This document shows, in pieces, positions 52,815 to 61,280 of a stretch of 64,000 nucleotides of DNA. Numbering within the stretch: the first letter of the stretch is position 1; each line of letters begins with the position of its first letter. The DNA comes from Rhodocyclaceae bacterium (GTDB lineage: Bacteria; Pseudomonadota; Gammaproteobacteria; Burkholderiales; Ga0077523), in NCBI GenBank assembly GCA_020248405.1, contig JADCHQ010000009.1, positions 1-64,000 of the forward strand, in the 5' to 3' direction. The notes beneath the pieces are model-generated. The model saw only the letters and a program-made list of their open reading frames with translations, searched no databases and was not told the DNA's origin. The position numbers and the translations under genes are program-made.

Positions 52815-53807
52815 TCACCACGGCAAGTGCTCCTCCAGCTCCGCCAGCGCCTGCTGCACCCGATCGTCGGCGTCGCTCTGCAGGCTGAGCACCAGCGACA
52901 GCGGATCGACCAGCGCAGTGCCCGGCGCCAAGGCGGGGCTGTAGTTCCACAGCTCCAGTTGTATGGCACCGGGCTCGGCCTCAGGCACCGGCTTGACGCC
53001 CTGCTGGGAGGCAAGCCTCCATTGCGAAGGGCTGAGCGCATAGGTCGGCCACGTTGGTTCCGCCAGTATCGACTGCTGCGCCAATGCGCTGAGACCCGCA
53101 AGCCTGAACTCACGCACGGCAAGGTCAGCGGTCGGCAGGACCCAGACCCGGCGTTTGACCGGGTTGCGCAGCAGGGGCTTGATGTGTCCCCAGAGCGCAC
53201 GGGCTGTGTCCTCGGCCCTCAGCCGCCGAAGCTTGCCGACCATCTCCGAAGTCGCGATGCCGGCAGCCACCACCTCCCGAGCGGCGCGCGAGGCGGTCAT
53301 GGCGGTGTAGCCGAGACGTCCGAGCACATCGGCAGGCTCCCACTCGCCCCGCCACGGCTTACCCAGCAGCACGGCGATCAACATGGCCTGGGCAGCCGGG
53401 CTGATCTCGCCCTGGGGCTGCGCCGCCGGCTTGCGAAAGTACTCCCGCAGATCCACGCCAAGATCGGGCAGGTAGAGCTGGTTGCCAGGTACGACGAAGG
53501 GCACTTTCTGCTCGATGAGCCGCTTGCGCTCGTAGGAGGCCAGTGTCCCCGTGGCATACAGAACCGGGAGCCCGCTCCCCTCGCGGATCCTGTCGATCTG
53601 GGCGCGGATGGTGGCGAGGCCGGGGCGATCGGCCCGCTTGTCGATGGCCAGCAGGACGGGGCGACCCAGCATCGTCAGAGCCTTCAGGTCGAAGGCATCC
53701 ACAAGGAAGTACGGCAAGCTGGGCGCGCCCGACCAAGGGGCGCTCGGAGCGTCGATTCCGAGCGTGTCCTTCAAGTACACGCGAATGGCGGCATCGAGGT
53801 CAGTCAC
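52815..53807 (-). CDS. Winged-helix protein of unknown function upstream of AbiE
   Basis: 330 residues from GTG 53807 (VTDLDAAIRVYLKDTLGIDA), with GGGGA five bases upstream; ATG 53846 is an alternative. The N-terminal 130 residues are an alpha/beta domain (FLVDAFDLKALTMLGRPVLL, KRLIEQKVPFVVPGNQLYLP). A central MarR-like winged helix follows (ADVLGRLGYTAMTASRAARE), and the protein ends VDPLSLVLSLQSDADDRVQQ. No catalytic motif is visible. It lies 79 bases before abiEi on the same strand and is divergent from the Fic gene, so it may control either. I do not know a named family for it. Confidence 0.7.
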   Translation of the reverse strand: MTDLDAAIRVYLKDTLGIDAPSAPWSGAPSLPYFLVDAFDLKALTMLGRPVLLAIDKRADRPGLATIRAQIDRIREGSGLPVLYATGTLASYERKRLIEQKVPFVVPGNQLYLPDLGVDLREYFRKPAAQPQGEISPAAQAMLIAVLLGKPWRGEWEPADVLGRLGYTAMTASRAAREVVAAGIATSEMVGKLRRLRAEDTARALWGHIKPLLRNPVKRRVWVLPTADLAVREFRLAGLSALAQQSILAEPTWPTYALSPSQWRLASQQGVKPVPEAEPGAIQLELWNYSPALAPGTALVDPLSLVLSLQSDADDRVQQALAELEEHLPW

Positions 53808-53939
53808 AGGTCCCCACACGAACACAGCGCTACCGCAGTTTAACATCGACGCTGTTATCGTGCAGATATACGTTATCCTCGTTCACCCCGATGATCTGAT
53901 GTTCGACACCACCGCTATGACCTGCGTTTCATCTCGCAC

Positions 53940-55298
53940 ATGAAGACGCGAACAATGGACTTTTCATTGGCAATCTTCACGCATACAATCGCGCACGTGA
54001 ACTCGCAGATCATCCAGCAGTACGACTCCCCGCACCAGTTCGAGCCGCTGATGCCTGCGGAGCCCATGCTCGCGCCCTTGCTGGAGAAGGCCGGCGACCT
54101 GATGCGCAAGGCCACGGCCCTCGGGGCAGCCTCAGGCAAGACTGCGCAGACCGAACTGCGCAAGCTCCTGCGCAGCATGAACTCGTACTACACCAACCGG
54201 ATCGAGGGCGAGCACACCCGCCCCAGCGACATCGAGCGCGCGCTGCAGCAGGACTTTTCTGCCAACGCCGACCTCGCGCGCAAGCAGCGCCTGGCCGTCG
54301 CCCACATCCGCACCGAAGCCCTGTGCGAAGGCCAAGTCGACCGCAAGCTCGAGGCCTACGGCCCAGAAGCCGCCAGATGGCTCTATTCGCCTGAAGCACT
54401 GATCTGGCTGCACAAGGAGCTGTTCCGCGACCTTCCTTCGGACGACCTGCGGCTGGCCGATGGCAGCACCCTGGTGCCCGGCGAGCTTCGCCAGCGCGGT
54501 GTGGCGGTCGGCCGGCACGAGGCGCCGACAGCGCAGTCGCTGCCCCGATTCATCGAGCGTTGGCAGCAGGTCTACGGCAGCATCCGGCGGGGGGAAGCTT
54601 CCGTCGTTGCCCTGGCTGCTGCGCACCATCGGCTGGCGTGGACACACCCTTTTCTGGACGGAAATGGCCGGGTCACCCGGCTGCACACCCACCTGCTCCT
54701 GCATGCCTGGGGGCTCACGGGTGGTCTGTGGTCCCCCTTGCGGGGATACGCGCGTACCGAATCGAAATACAAGGCCCTGCTTCAGGCTGCCGACGAGCAC
54801 CGTCGCGGAGATCTCGACGGACGGGGCAACCTCACCCAGGCCGGGCTGGTGCAGTGGATCGAGTACACCCTGGAGGTCTGCCTCGACCAGGTCGAGTTCA
54901 TGGCCCGCCAACTAGATGTGCAGGGCATGCAGGACCGCATCCGCGCGGCCCTCGCCTATGAGACGGCTGCGGTGAAGTCAGGGGTTCGGGAGGAGGCGCT
55001 GCTTCCCCTGCACTACCTCTTCGCCACGCAAGGCGAGCTCGGACGTGCGCAGTTCAAGGCCATGACCGGCCTGGGCGAGCGCGTGGCCACCGCCACGCTG
55101 TCAGCGCTGCTCGCTCGCGGGTTCCTCACCACGGACTCCCCTTACGGGAGCCTGCGGTTTGGCATCCCACGTCATGCGCTTCGCTTCTACTTCCCCGCCT
55201 TGTGGCCGGAGGCGGAGCAGGATCAGGATCTGCTCGATGGCGAAGTCGGGCTGACCGCCGTGCCTCGCGGCACATCGCGACGCAGTCCCCCGGTCTGA
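53940..55298 (+). CDS. Fic-family AMP-transferase (self-inhibited class)
   Basis: 452 residues from ATG 53940; GTG 53997 is equally possible, because homology starts near residue 21 (NSQIIQQYDSPHQFEP). The Fic motif HPFLDGNGR (236-244) has the catalytic His and complete nucleotide-binding loop. An inhibitory motif (S/T)xxxE(G/N) is present upstream as TNRIEG (85-90), placing it in the class with an N-terminal inhibitory helix. A C-terminal winged-helix-like part (RAQFKAMTGLGERVATATLS) follows. Targets are unknown. It is divergent from the winged-helix gene, with 130 bases between. Confidence 0.88.
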   Translation: MKTRTMDFSLAIFTHTIAHVNSQIIQQYDSPHQFEPLMPAEPMLAPLLEKAGDLMRKATALGAASGKTAQTELRKLLRSMNSYYTNRIEGEHTRPSDIERALQQDFSANADLARKQRLAVAHIRTEALCEGQVDRKLEAYGPEAARWLYSPEALIWLHKELFRDLPSDDLRLADGSTLVPGELRQRGVAVGRHEAPTAQSLPRFIERWQQVYGSIRRGEASVVALAAAHHRLAWTHPFLDGNGRVTRLHTHLLLHAWGLTGGLWSPLRGYARTESKYKALLQAADEHRRGDLDGRGNLTQAGLVQWIEYTLEVCLDQVEFMARQLDVQGMQDRIRAALAYETAAVKSGVREEALLPLHYLFATQGELGRAQFKAMTGLGERVATATLSALLARGFLTTDSPYGSLRFGIPRHALRFYFPALWPEAEQDQDLLDGEVGLTAVPRGTSRRSPPV

Positions 55299-55417
55299 CG
55301 CGATCGGAGCGCCGACCACCCGTCGCACACCTTCGACTACGATTTTTCACACCCAAGGGCAACTCCCGGAGATCGCTGCGCGCCCTACCCCGTCCCCTCA
55401 CGGAACCGGAGAGCGCC

Positions 55418-56554
55418 ATGCTGCCCATCCCCACGCCCACTTCGCGGGAAGCCCTTTACCAGGAGCTGTGGACCCGCCCCATCCCCGAGCTCTTGAACCG
55501 CTACGGCGTGTGCGAGCTCACCTTCCTGACCACCTGCCGCCGGCTGCACCTGCCCGTGCCGGCCCGACATCTGTGGCCACGGATCGCCGCGGGTGAGCAG
55601 TTACAGCCGCCGCCGCTAGGCCCGTGGGAAGGCCGGCGACCACCCGTCGGCCCCATCCCTCTGTCGGATACCGAAATGGCGCGCCGGATGGCCGTGAAGG
55701 CGGCGGCTGCCGCCGCTCAGGAGCGCCAGCAGCCCATCACCGTCCCGGACCGACTGCTGGACCCTCACCCCCTCGTCAAAGCCACCGCCACCGCGCTGCG
55801 CCAGACCGGGAACAGCGATCGCGCCGAGGGCACCCCGCCCGACGAGCTGGCCGGGGCGCTCGACATCCGCGTCTCGCGCGGGTGCCTCGACCGCGCCCTG
55901 CGGATCACCGACACGTTGCTCAAGGCGCTGGCGCTCCATGACATCACTGCCGGCATCGACCCGAAAACTGGCTCTACCCGATTGCACTCGGGAGACATCA
56001 CGCTGACCCTGGCCATCAGCGAGCAGATCGTCGCAGCAGCGCGTCGCCCGCCCGGCCGGCGCACGACCGTCGGCGACGCGGTCCCGGTTCGCCCGACCGC
56101 CATGTTGACGATCACCGTGCGCGGGTGGGTGCAACGCCAGTGGCACGACGCCACCAAGACGCCCCTGGAGCGCCGCCTGCGCGGCATCGTCATCGGCGTC
56201 GTCGAGCTGATCGAGGAACAGCGCCATCGGCAGGCCGAGCACCAGACCCGCGAGTCCGAGATGGAAGCCGCGCAGGCCCGCTACCAGGCCGCCGTCCGGC
56301 AACGGTCCGAGGAGGCGGAGCGGCTTCGAGGCCTGCTCCGGGATGCCGTCAGGCTCGAACGCGCCAACCGCATCAGGGCACTGGCTGCGGCCGTCGAAGC
56401 GCAGGCGACTGCGCAAGGCACGCTCGACGACGACAAGCGCAACTGGCTCGATTGGGCCCGGGGCAAGGCGGACTGGATCGATCCCGTCACCAAGGCGGCC
56501 GATCCGGTGCTCGACGGGCCGGGCCCCAAGCGCCCTACCCCATGGCGAGGCTGA
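55418..56554 (+). CDS. Island protein with N-terminal helix-turn-helix-like domain
   Basis: 378 residues, CGGAGAG before ATG 55418. The N-terminus SREALYQELWTRPIPELLNR followed by YGVCELTFLTTCRRLHLPVP then RHLWPRIAAG resembles a domain common in mobile-element proteins (pattern ..LYelVWs.Pm.qLa..YGvS..al.k.C+.l.iP.P..GYWak), probably DNA-binding. The middle is mixed alpha/beta (LTLAISEQIVAAARRPPGRR). Residues about 265-330 form a charged coiled coil (EEQRHRQAEHQTRESEMEAA). No catalytic motif is seen and the function is unknown. Confidence 0.75.
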   Translation: MLPIPTPTSREALYQELWTRPIPELLNRYGVCELTFLTTCRRLHLPVPARHLWPRIAAGEQLQPPPLGPWEGRRPPVGPIPLSDTEMARRMAVKAAAAAAQERQQPITVPDRLLDPHPLVKATATALRQTGNSDRAEGTPPDELAGALDIRVSRGCLDRALRITDTLLKALALHDITAGIDPKTGSTRLHSGDITLTLAISEQIVAAARRPPGRRTTVGDAVPVRPTAMLTITVRGWVQRQWHDATKTPLERRLRGIVIGVVELIEEQRHRQAEHQTRESEMEAAQARYQAAVRQRSEEAERLRGLLRDAVRLERANRIRALAAAVEAQATAQGTLDDDKRNWLDWARGKADWIDPVTKAADPVLDGPGPKRPTPWRG

Positions 56555-56621
56555 CCAGCCAGGAGGCAGAAGCCTGCCCGGTGCGACGTCTCAGGGAAAC
56601 GAAGTCCTCTCCGAGCTGGAT

Positions 56622-56657
56622 ATTCGCTGTTGACGGGATATTTGCTGTGCAGCGAAT
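56622..56657. repeat. Operator-like repeat cluster upstream of an unknown gene pair
   Basis: ATTCGCTG (56622-56629) and CAGCGAAT (56650-56657) form an eight-base inverted repeat. In between, GATATTTGCTG partly repeats GATATTCGCTG as a direct copy. A TTGACG (56630-56635) sits inside the cluster. This is the AT-richest spot nearby, so a regulated promoter for the gene at 56762 is likely. Confidence 0.4.
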
Positions 56658-56761
56658 TTTGCCGACGCAGCTCGGATAGGGTTTGATTTGCTCGATGACG
56701 TTGCTGATACTCCGCCTCAGAGCGCCTCGACGAACGTTCACTGAATCGATTCGCCACTCCC

Positions 56762-57379
56762 ATGCCCGACCATCCCAAGACTGCAACAGCCGACGTGCTC
56801 ACGCCCGAGCAGGCGCTCGCCGAGCTCCTGGCGCTCGACATGGACAGTCGGCGCACGGCAGTCGCAAAGGACGTACGCAGCCGGAGCCCCAGGTACCGCT
56901 GCATCCCCGCTCACGAACTTGCCGAAGCCCTCGGTATCCCGGAGCCGGGAAGACCTGGCGACGGTTGGTCCTTCACGCGCTACGCAAGGATGATGACGGT
57001 CGAGGAGTACGCGATGTACAACTCGCCGGCCTCCGAAGTCATCTACATGATCGAGGACTCGCTCGATCCCGAGCGTTTGGAGGAACTGATACAGCTCTCC
57101 GAGCCCCTGGACGACGTCGACAAGCCTCGCTTCTCGTTCCTGACCCGGAGCGAACGAAACGACATCGAGGACGCCATCGCCGAGCGTCAACTCGAGGCCA
57201 ATGAGTCCAACGGCATGTGCTGCCTCGGTCATTGCTCGGTCAAGAGCCCCAGTGGTGCCGAGTTGCAGTTCGAAGGGGATATCGAGGACGATGGCCACTG
57301 CATCACCCTGCGCACGCCGTACGACAAGCGGGCCAAGCGATTCGTCGATCTGTCCCGTTGCCGCACCAGCTACTGGTAG
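56762..57379 (+). CDS. Hypothetical protein of the island
   Basis: 205 residues from ATG 56762; no strong ribosome site. The protein is acidic, with segments PEQALAELLALDMDSRRTAV, RYRCIPAHELAEALGIPEPG, YMIEDSLDPERLEELIQLSE and a C-terminal KSPSGAELQFEGDIEDDGHC. A CCLGHC motif near residue 153 could bind metal or be coincidental. No family is recognised. The next gene starts four bases after its stop. Confidence 0.55.
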   Translation: MPDHPKTATADVLTPEQALAELLALDMDSRRTAVAKDVRSRSPRYRCIPAHELAEALGIPEPGRPGDGWSFTRYARMMTVEEYAMYNSPASEVIYMIEDSLDPERLEELIQLSEPLDDVDKPRFSFLTRSERNDIEDAIAERQLEANESNGMCCLGHCSVKSPSGAELQFEGDIEDDGHCITLRTPYDKRAKRFVDLSRCRTSYW

Positions 57380-57382
57380 CCG

Positions 57383-57718
57383 ATGAGCAAAGCCACCGCA
57401 TCCACCGCTCCGACATCGCCGAAGGTCGCGCCCAGCGACGTTTTCAACGGCGCCACGGTTCGTCGTCGGTTCGTCGCGGCGGTACTCGAGATCATCGACC
57501 GAACGGCCACCGGCCATCGCTCCTACATCCGGGGAACGATGGTGTCCTCCTCCCAGGGCGACGAGTGGACCCTGCCGGCTGGCACTGCTCATAGAACGCC
57601 CTCATTCTGGGGCAGTCCCAGTTCGCTCTCCGTCGAGGGAGAGGAGGCTCGCGCAGCCATCCTCAAGGCGCTCGGCGTTGAACTGAGCCGCAGTCCGACC
57701 TATCGCAAGTACCGCTGA
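57383..57718 (+). CDS. Hypothetical protein paired with the preceding gene
   Basis: 111 residues from ATG 57383, three bases after the previous stop, so probably co-translated. The helical segment VRRRFVAAVLEIIDRTATGH and the ending ILKALGVELSRSPTYRKYR are the only ordered-looking parts. No family is recognised. It converges on the conjugation membrane gene. Confidence 0.5.
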   Translation: MSKATASTAPTSPKVAPSDVFNGATVRRRFVAAVLEIIDRTATGHRSYIRGTMVSSSQGDEWTLPAGTAHRTPSFWGSPSSLSVEGEEARAAILKALGVELSRSPTYRKYR

Positions 57719-57722
57719 CCGG

Positions 57723-58436
57723 TTACACGTGCTTCTTGTAGTACGCCCACTGCCCCGCGGCCAGCACCCCGACCAAGACGGCGCCGACGCCGGCACACAG
57801 CCCCCACGCGACCGGCGCCGGCCAGACCAGCAGGACTGACCCACCCAGCGCCAGCACCACCACCTGTCCGTACTTCGCCCGGTGGTACAGGCTCGCCGAC
57901 TCTCGCGCCGCCTGCGCACGGCGAATTGCCCGCTGGCTCAGGCCCTCGGCTGCACCCACCGCGTAGAGCAGCGCGAGGAGCGGGAGAAACCGGACCAAGA
58001 TTCCGACGCGCAGGCCCAGCAGCTGGGTGCCGATCATCGCCACCTCGATCGTCTTCTGCCGGGCGATCCAGGTACTGCGCACGACCGTGTCCGGGATGGA
58101 CATCGGCGCGCCCTCGGCAAACCGCTGCCCCATCTCATGCAGCCCCGTCGCCTCGAAAACCAGCTCATAGAGCGCGTTGGCCGGCGCGGTCACCGCCGAC
58201 GCCAATCCGTCCTGGCGGGCCGCCATGGCCGTGCCGGCCGCCAGCTGCTCGGTGAGCAGAGTCCGCAGGCCGTCGACCCGCCCCGGCCAGACATGGGCGA
58301 CGAACACCCAGTCCACCGTCCACGCCACCAGCAGCAGGCCGGCGAGCTCCAGCGTCAGCGCGAACCCGAGCTTGAGCGGCGCGAGCAGCACCCGCGGCAG
58401 CGCCCCGTCATGGAAGCTGGTGTTGCGGGAGCCCAT
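57723..58436 (-). CDS. ICE membrane protein, TIGR03747 / DUF4400-like
   Basis: 237 residues, with four to five hydrophobic segments (LGFALTLELAGLLLVAWTVD, GILVRFLPLLALLYAVGAAE, VVVLALGGSVLLVWPAPVAW, VGAVLVGVLAAGQWA). The segment AEGLSQRAIRRAQAARESAS then YHRAKY is the family signature of integrating conjugative elements. It sits directly behind traD (29-base overlap), the standard order in this class of element. It is expected in the inner membrane as part of the transfer apparatus. Confidence 0.82.
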   Translation of the reverse strand: MGSRNTSFHDGALPRVLLAPLKLGFALTLELAGLLLVAWTVDWVFVAHVWPGRVDGLRTLLTEQLAAGTAMAARQDGLASAVTAPANALYELVFEATGLHEMGQRFAEGAPMSIPDTVVRSTWIARQKTIEVAMIGTQLLGLRVGILVRFLPLLALLYAVGAAEGLSQRAIRRAQAARESASLYHRAKYGQVVVLALGGSVLLVWPAPVAWGLCAGVGAVLVGVLAAGQWAYYKKHV

Positions 58437-60435
58437 GCGCGCCCTCTCCTTCGCCCTTGTCCGGTGCAGGCTCAGGCCACAGCCAAGGCCCGTCCAGCCG
58501 GGCGCGCAGCGCCTCGCCGATCTCCTTCAGACCGGCAGGCATCAGCGGATCGCCGCCCGCCCCGGGCAGCGGGATACGGATCTTGTGCAGTTGCCCCCCA
58601 TGCAGCAGCGCGAAGGCCTGCCCCTTGGGCAGTTGCACCAGGTCGGTCGGCGCCAGCATCAGCACCGTCTCGGGGGCGATCCGGTCTTCGTTGCGGCTGG
58701 CGAAGTCAGTGAACTCGCCTGGGTCGTTGGTATCGGACACCGACGACGACGCCACCGTGGAGACAACCTGCACCGTCGGCAACTGCGTGGTCAGCAGCTC
58801 GGCGGTCGCCAGCTCCTTCACCCGCAGCATGATCAGCGTGTTGAAGTTGCCGGCGATCTGCCCGGCCTTGGGCCGCGAGCCGATGCGCGCTTCCACGTCC
58901 GACCAGGTCTGGGTGTAGGCCGTAACCTGGAAGCCCGCCCCGCCTGCCTTGTTGAGCAGCGGGATGAACTCGTCGCCGATCAGCTCATTGAACTCGTCGG
59001 CGTGGATGGCGATACGCCGAGGCTTGACCGGCACCGGAAAGCCTCGACTGGGCCCGTACTTGTAGAGGCTGCCCGCCACGCTGGTGAGGTCGGCGAACAT
59101 CGAATTGCCCACCGCGGCGGCCTCCTCGTAATCGGACAGGGCATCGAGCCCCACGTAGACGATGCCGCCCAGGTTGATCACCGCATTCCAGTCGAACACC
59201 GGCCGCCAGTCCCCCGGCGCGTTCATCGCTGGGGACAGCAGCGCGGCCGTGCGGCCCGTGGTGAGCTTCTCCATCAAGGGCAGCAGCGAGGCCACCAGCT
59301 TGTCGAAGTGGCTCTTCTCGTAGGCGAGCGTGGACGCCAGCGCGTGGGCGATGGGGTCGTACAGGCGCCGCCGCCGGGCGAACTCCACCAGGCTCACTGC
59401 CCGCAGCCCGCGCGACTGAAGCCCCTTGTCGAGACTCTTCTTGTCGATCGGCTGGCGCTCAAGTTCGTCGCGCCACCCGGAAGCGGATGGCTCACGGTCC
59501 AGCCACTGCTCGAAGTAGTCGACCAGCAGCGGCTCGATATCGGAGGCATGTCGATTGATCGCCTCATAGTCGGGTGTGCGGCCCAGTGCCACCAGCGCCC
59601 GGGCCATCACGTTCACGAAGCGCCAGACGAACTCCTTGAAGGCGGCCGACTGCCCCTCTGACGGCAACTGCCCGGCGATCCTCGTGGCGACCTCGGTGAT
59701 GCGCGAGAAGCTGCCCACCGGGTTGTAGCGAGCCGAGATGTCCGGGTGGCCGAGGTGGAACATGAGGAAGGCGTCGGCCCGCCCTGCGCGCTCCGCCTCG
59801 GCGTAAACGCGCCGCAGCAGATCGGCGTCGCCCTTGGGATCGAAGACGATGACCACCTCGCCCCGGCGGATGTCCTGGGCGATCAGCAGTTCGGCCAGGC
59901 GCGTCTTGCCCACCCGCGTGGTGCCCAGCACCAGGGTGTGGCCGACCCGCTCGGAGAGGTCCATCCAGATGTCGGACTCGTCGGGCTCGACGCCATGCAG
60001 GGCCGGATCGCCGCCGAGACCAGCGGGAGCGTCACCGGAAGACGCAGACCCCGGTAGCAAGTGCGTCAACCATGACGGCTGAACCAGACGCTGGCTCGCA
60101 GGCTGCCGGGCCTCGAAGAGCCGCTGGGTGTGACGCTGATCCCACCGGAACCCTCGACCGAGGTAAAGGCGATGCGCCGACCAGGGAATCGAAGCCGAGT
60201 CCATCGTGAAGCCGCGCAGCCGCCGTAGGTTGCGCCGGTAGGCGAGCGTACGGGCGCCCTGCCCGCCTCGCCAGGCGGCATGGCCGAGAAGCGCTGCAGC
60301 CAGCCCGAACTGCCAGGGCGGGCTCAGCAAAAGCCAGCCGGGTGCGATCAGCACAGCAGCGCCCGCCGTCAGCGACATGCCGGCAGCGACGAGCTCGTGC
60401 GCGCCGCGAAGCCGTCCTTCCAGGGGCGCGGTCAC
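58408..60435 (-). CDS. traD: Conjugative coupling protein TraD (SXT/TOL type)
   Basis: TraD hands the relaxase-DNA complex to the type IV secretion channel. 675 residues, starting GTG 60435. Two N-terminal membrane segments (about 21-54) are followed by Walker A GTTRVGKTRL (171-180), Walker B EVVIVFDPKGDADL and a second acid motif AIHADEFNELIGDE. The C-terminal ATPase core is complete, so the protein itself is not broken. The start overlaps the relaxase-domain gene by four bases (GTGA). Confidence 0.9.
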   Translation of the reverse strand: MTAPLEGRLRGAHELVAAGMSLTAGAAVLIAPGWLLLSPPWQFGLAAALLGHAAWRGGQGARTLAYRRNLRRLRGFTMDSASIPWSAHRLYLGRGFRWDQRHTQRLFEARQPASQRLVQPSWLTHLLPGSASSGDAPAGLGGDPALHGVEPDESDIWMDLSERVGHTLVLGTTRVGKTRLAELLIAQDIRRGEVVIVFDPKGDADLLRRVYAEAERAGRADAFLMFHLGHPDISARYNPVGSFSRITEVATRIAGQLPSEGQSAAFKEFVWRFVNVMARALVALGRTPDYEAINRHASDIEPLLVDYFEQWLDREPSASGWRDELERQPIDKKSLDKGLQSRGLRAVSLVEFARRRRLYDPIAHALASTLAYEKSHFDKLVASLLPLMEKLTTGRTAALLSPAMNAPGDWRPVFDWNAVINLGGIVYVGLDALSDYEEAAAVGNSMFADLTSVAGSLYKYGPSRGFPVPVKPRRIAIHADEFNELIGDEFIPLLNKAGGAGFQVTAYTQTWSDVEARIGSRPKAGQIAGNFNTLIMLRVKELATAELLTTQLPTVQVVSTVASSSVSDTNDPGEFTDFASRNEDRIAPETVLMLAPTDLVQLPKGQAFALLHGGQLHKIRIPLPGAGGDPLMPAGLKEIGEALRARLDGPWLWPEPAPDKGEGEGAHGLPQHQLP

Positions 60436-61106
60436 GGGTCAGAGCCGCCAGCGACCGCGATCCGCACGAGTCGCGAGTTGATCGGTGGCAGCGGGTCGAG
60501 CAGGCGCTGCGGCTGCTCGATGACGATCCCGTGCACCCTGGTGGTCGCCTTGCCGTTCTTGGTCCACGCGTAGCCGAGCACGCTCGCACCGTCGGCCCCG
60601 ACAAGGTGCCACCCGGCTTTGAGGACGGAACGCTGCAGACGCTTCAGGCTCTCCTGGGAGTTCGCATCGGCACCCTGCCATGCCAGGAAGGACCGAAAGA
60701 TGCCCGGGGACACCAGCAACAGGCCTTCGGGAACGTGATGGACCAGGGCCGTGCGGGTGTTGATCGCGATCGAACCCTCGGCCAGCCCTTCGCGGAGCCA
60801 GCCGAACAACTCAGGAAGCGACGGGGCCGACGAGGTAGATCGCGAGACGTGGGTCGCAAGTGCTTCAGACGCAGATATCGCCGGCTCCGGCTCCACGCCG
60901 GGAACGGCCTTCGGATCGATGTCCGACCGGTGCTGATGCCATTGCGCTCCATCGACAGGAGCCGCCGCGTCAGCGAGACCGGAAAGCGCTTCCGTCAGGA
61001 TCGCCAGGATGGGATTGTCCCGACCGCATCGATCGGAAAGCACCTCAGCCAGTGCTGCGCTCGCCTCACGGTCCTGGCCGATCCAGACACGGCCGAGTTC
61101 GGGCAC
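60432..61106 (-). CDS. MobH/TraI relaxase, C-terminal domain only
   Basis: 224 residues from GTG 61106. The part FGWLREGLAEGSIAINTRTA then LVHHVPEGLLLVSPGIFRSF, followed by KRLQRSVLKAGWHL, is the TraI_2_C domain found at the end of MobH-type relaxases (normally 600 or more residues with an N-terminal HD-like nicking domain). The N-terminal domain is missing. The frame stays open upstream past 61200 (…RTVDLAWSPPTWRLATLG…), so the true start may be earlier, overlapping the divergent AlpA gene. Its stop overlaps traD. Conjugation from this element is unlikely. Confidence 0.78.
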   Translation of the reverse strand: MPELGRVWIGQDREASAALAEVLSDRCGRDNPILAILTEALSGLADAAAPVDGAQWHQHRSDIDPKAVPGVEPEPAISASEALATHVSRSTSSAPSLPELFGWLREGLAEGSIAINTRTALVHHVPEGLLLVSPGIFRSFLAWQGADANSQESLKRLQRSVLKAGWHLVGADGASVLGYAWTKNGKATTRVHGIVIEQPQRLLDPLPPINSRLVRIAVAGGSDP

Positions 61107-61280
61107 GACGCACTCGTACCGGCTGGCAGGAGTTCCAGCGCCCGTAGCCCCCAGGGTCGCGAGGCGCCACGTCGGTGGCGACCACGCGAGGTCTACGGTT
61201 CTGAGAGTCGGTCGGCGGCCGCTACGCGCGGCCCAATGCCGGAAGCCGGGGCGGCTTCTCGACCGAGAACGGGGGTGCGA

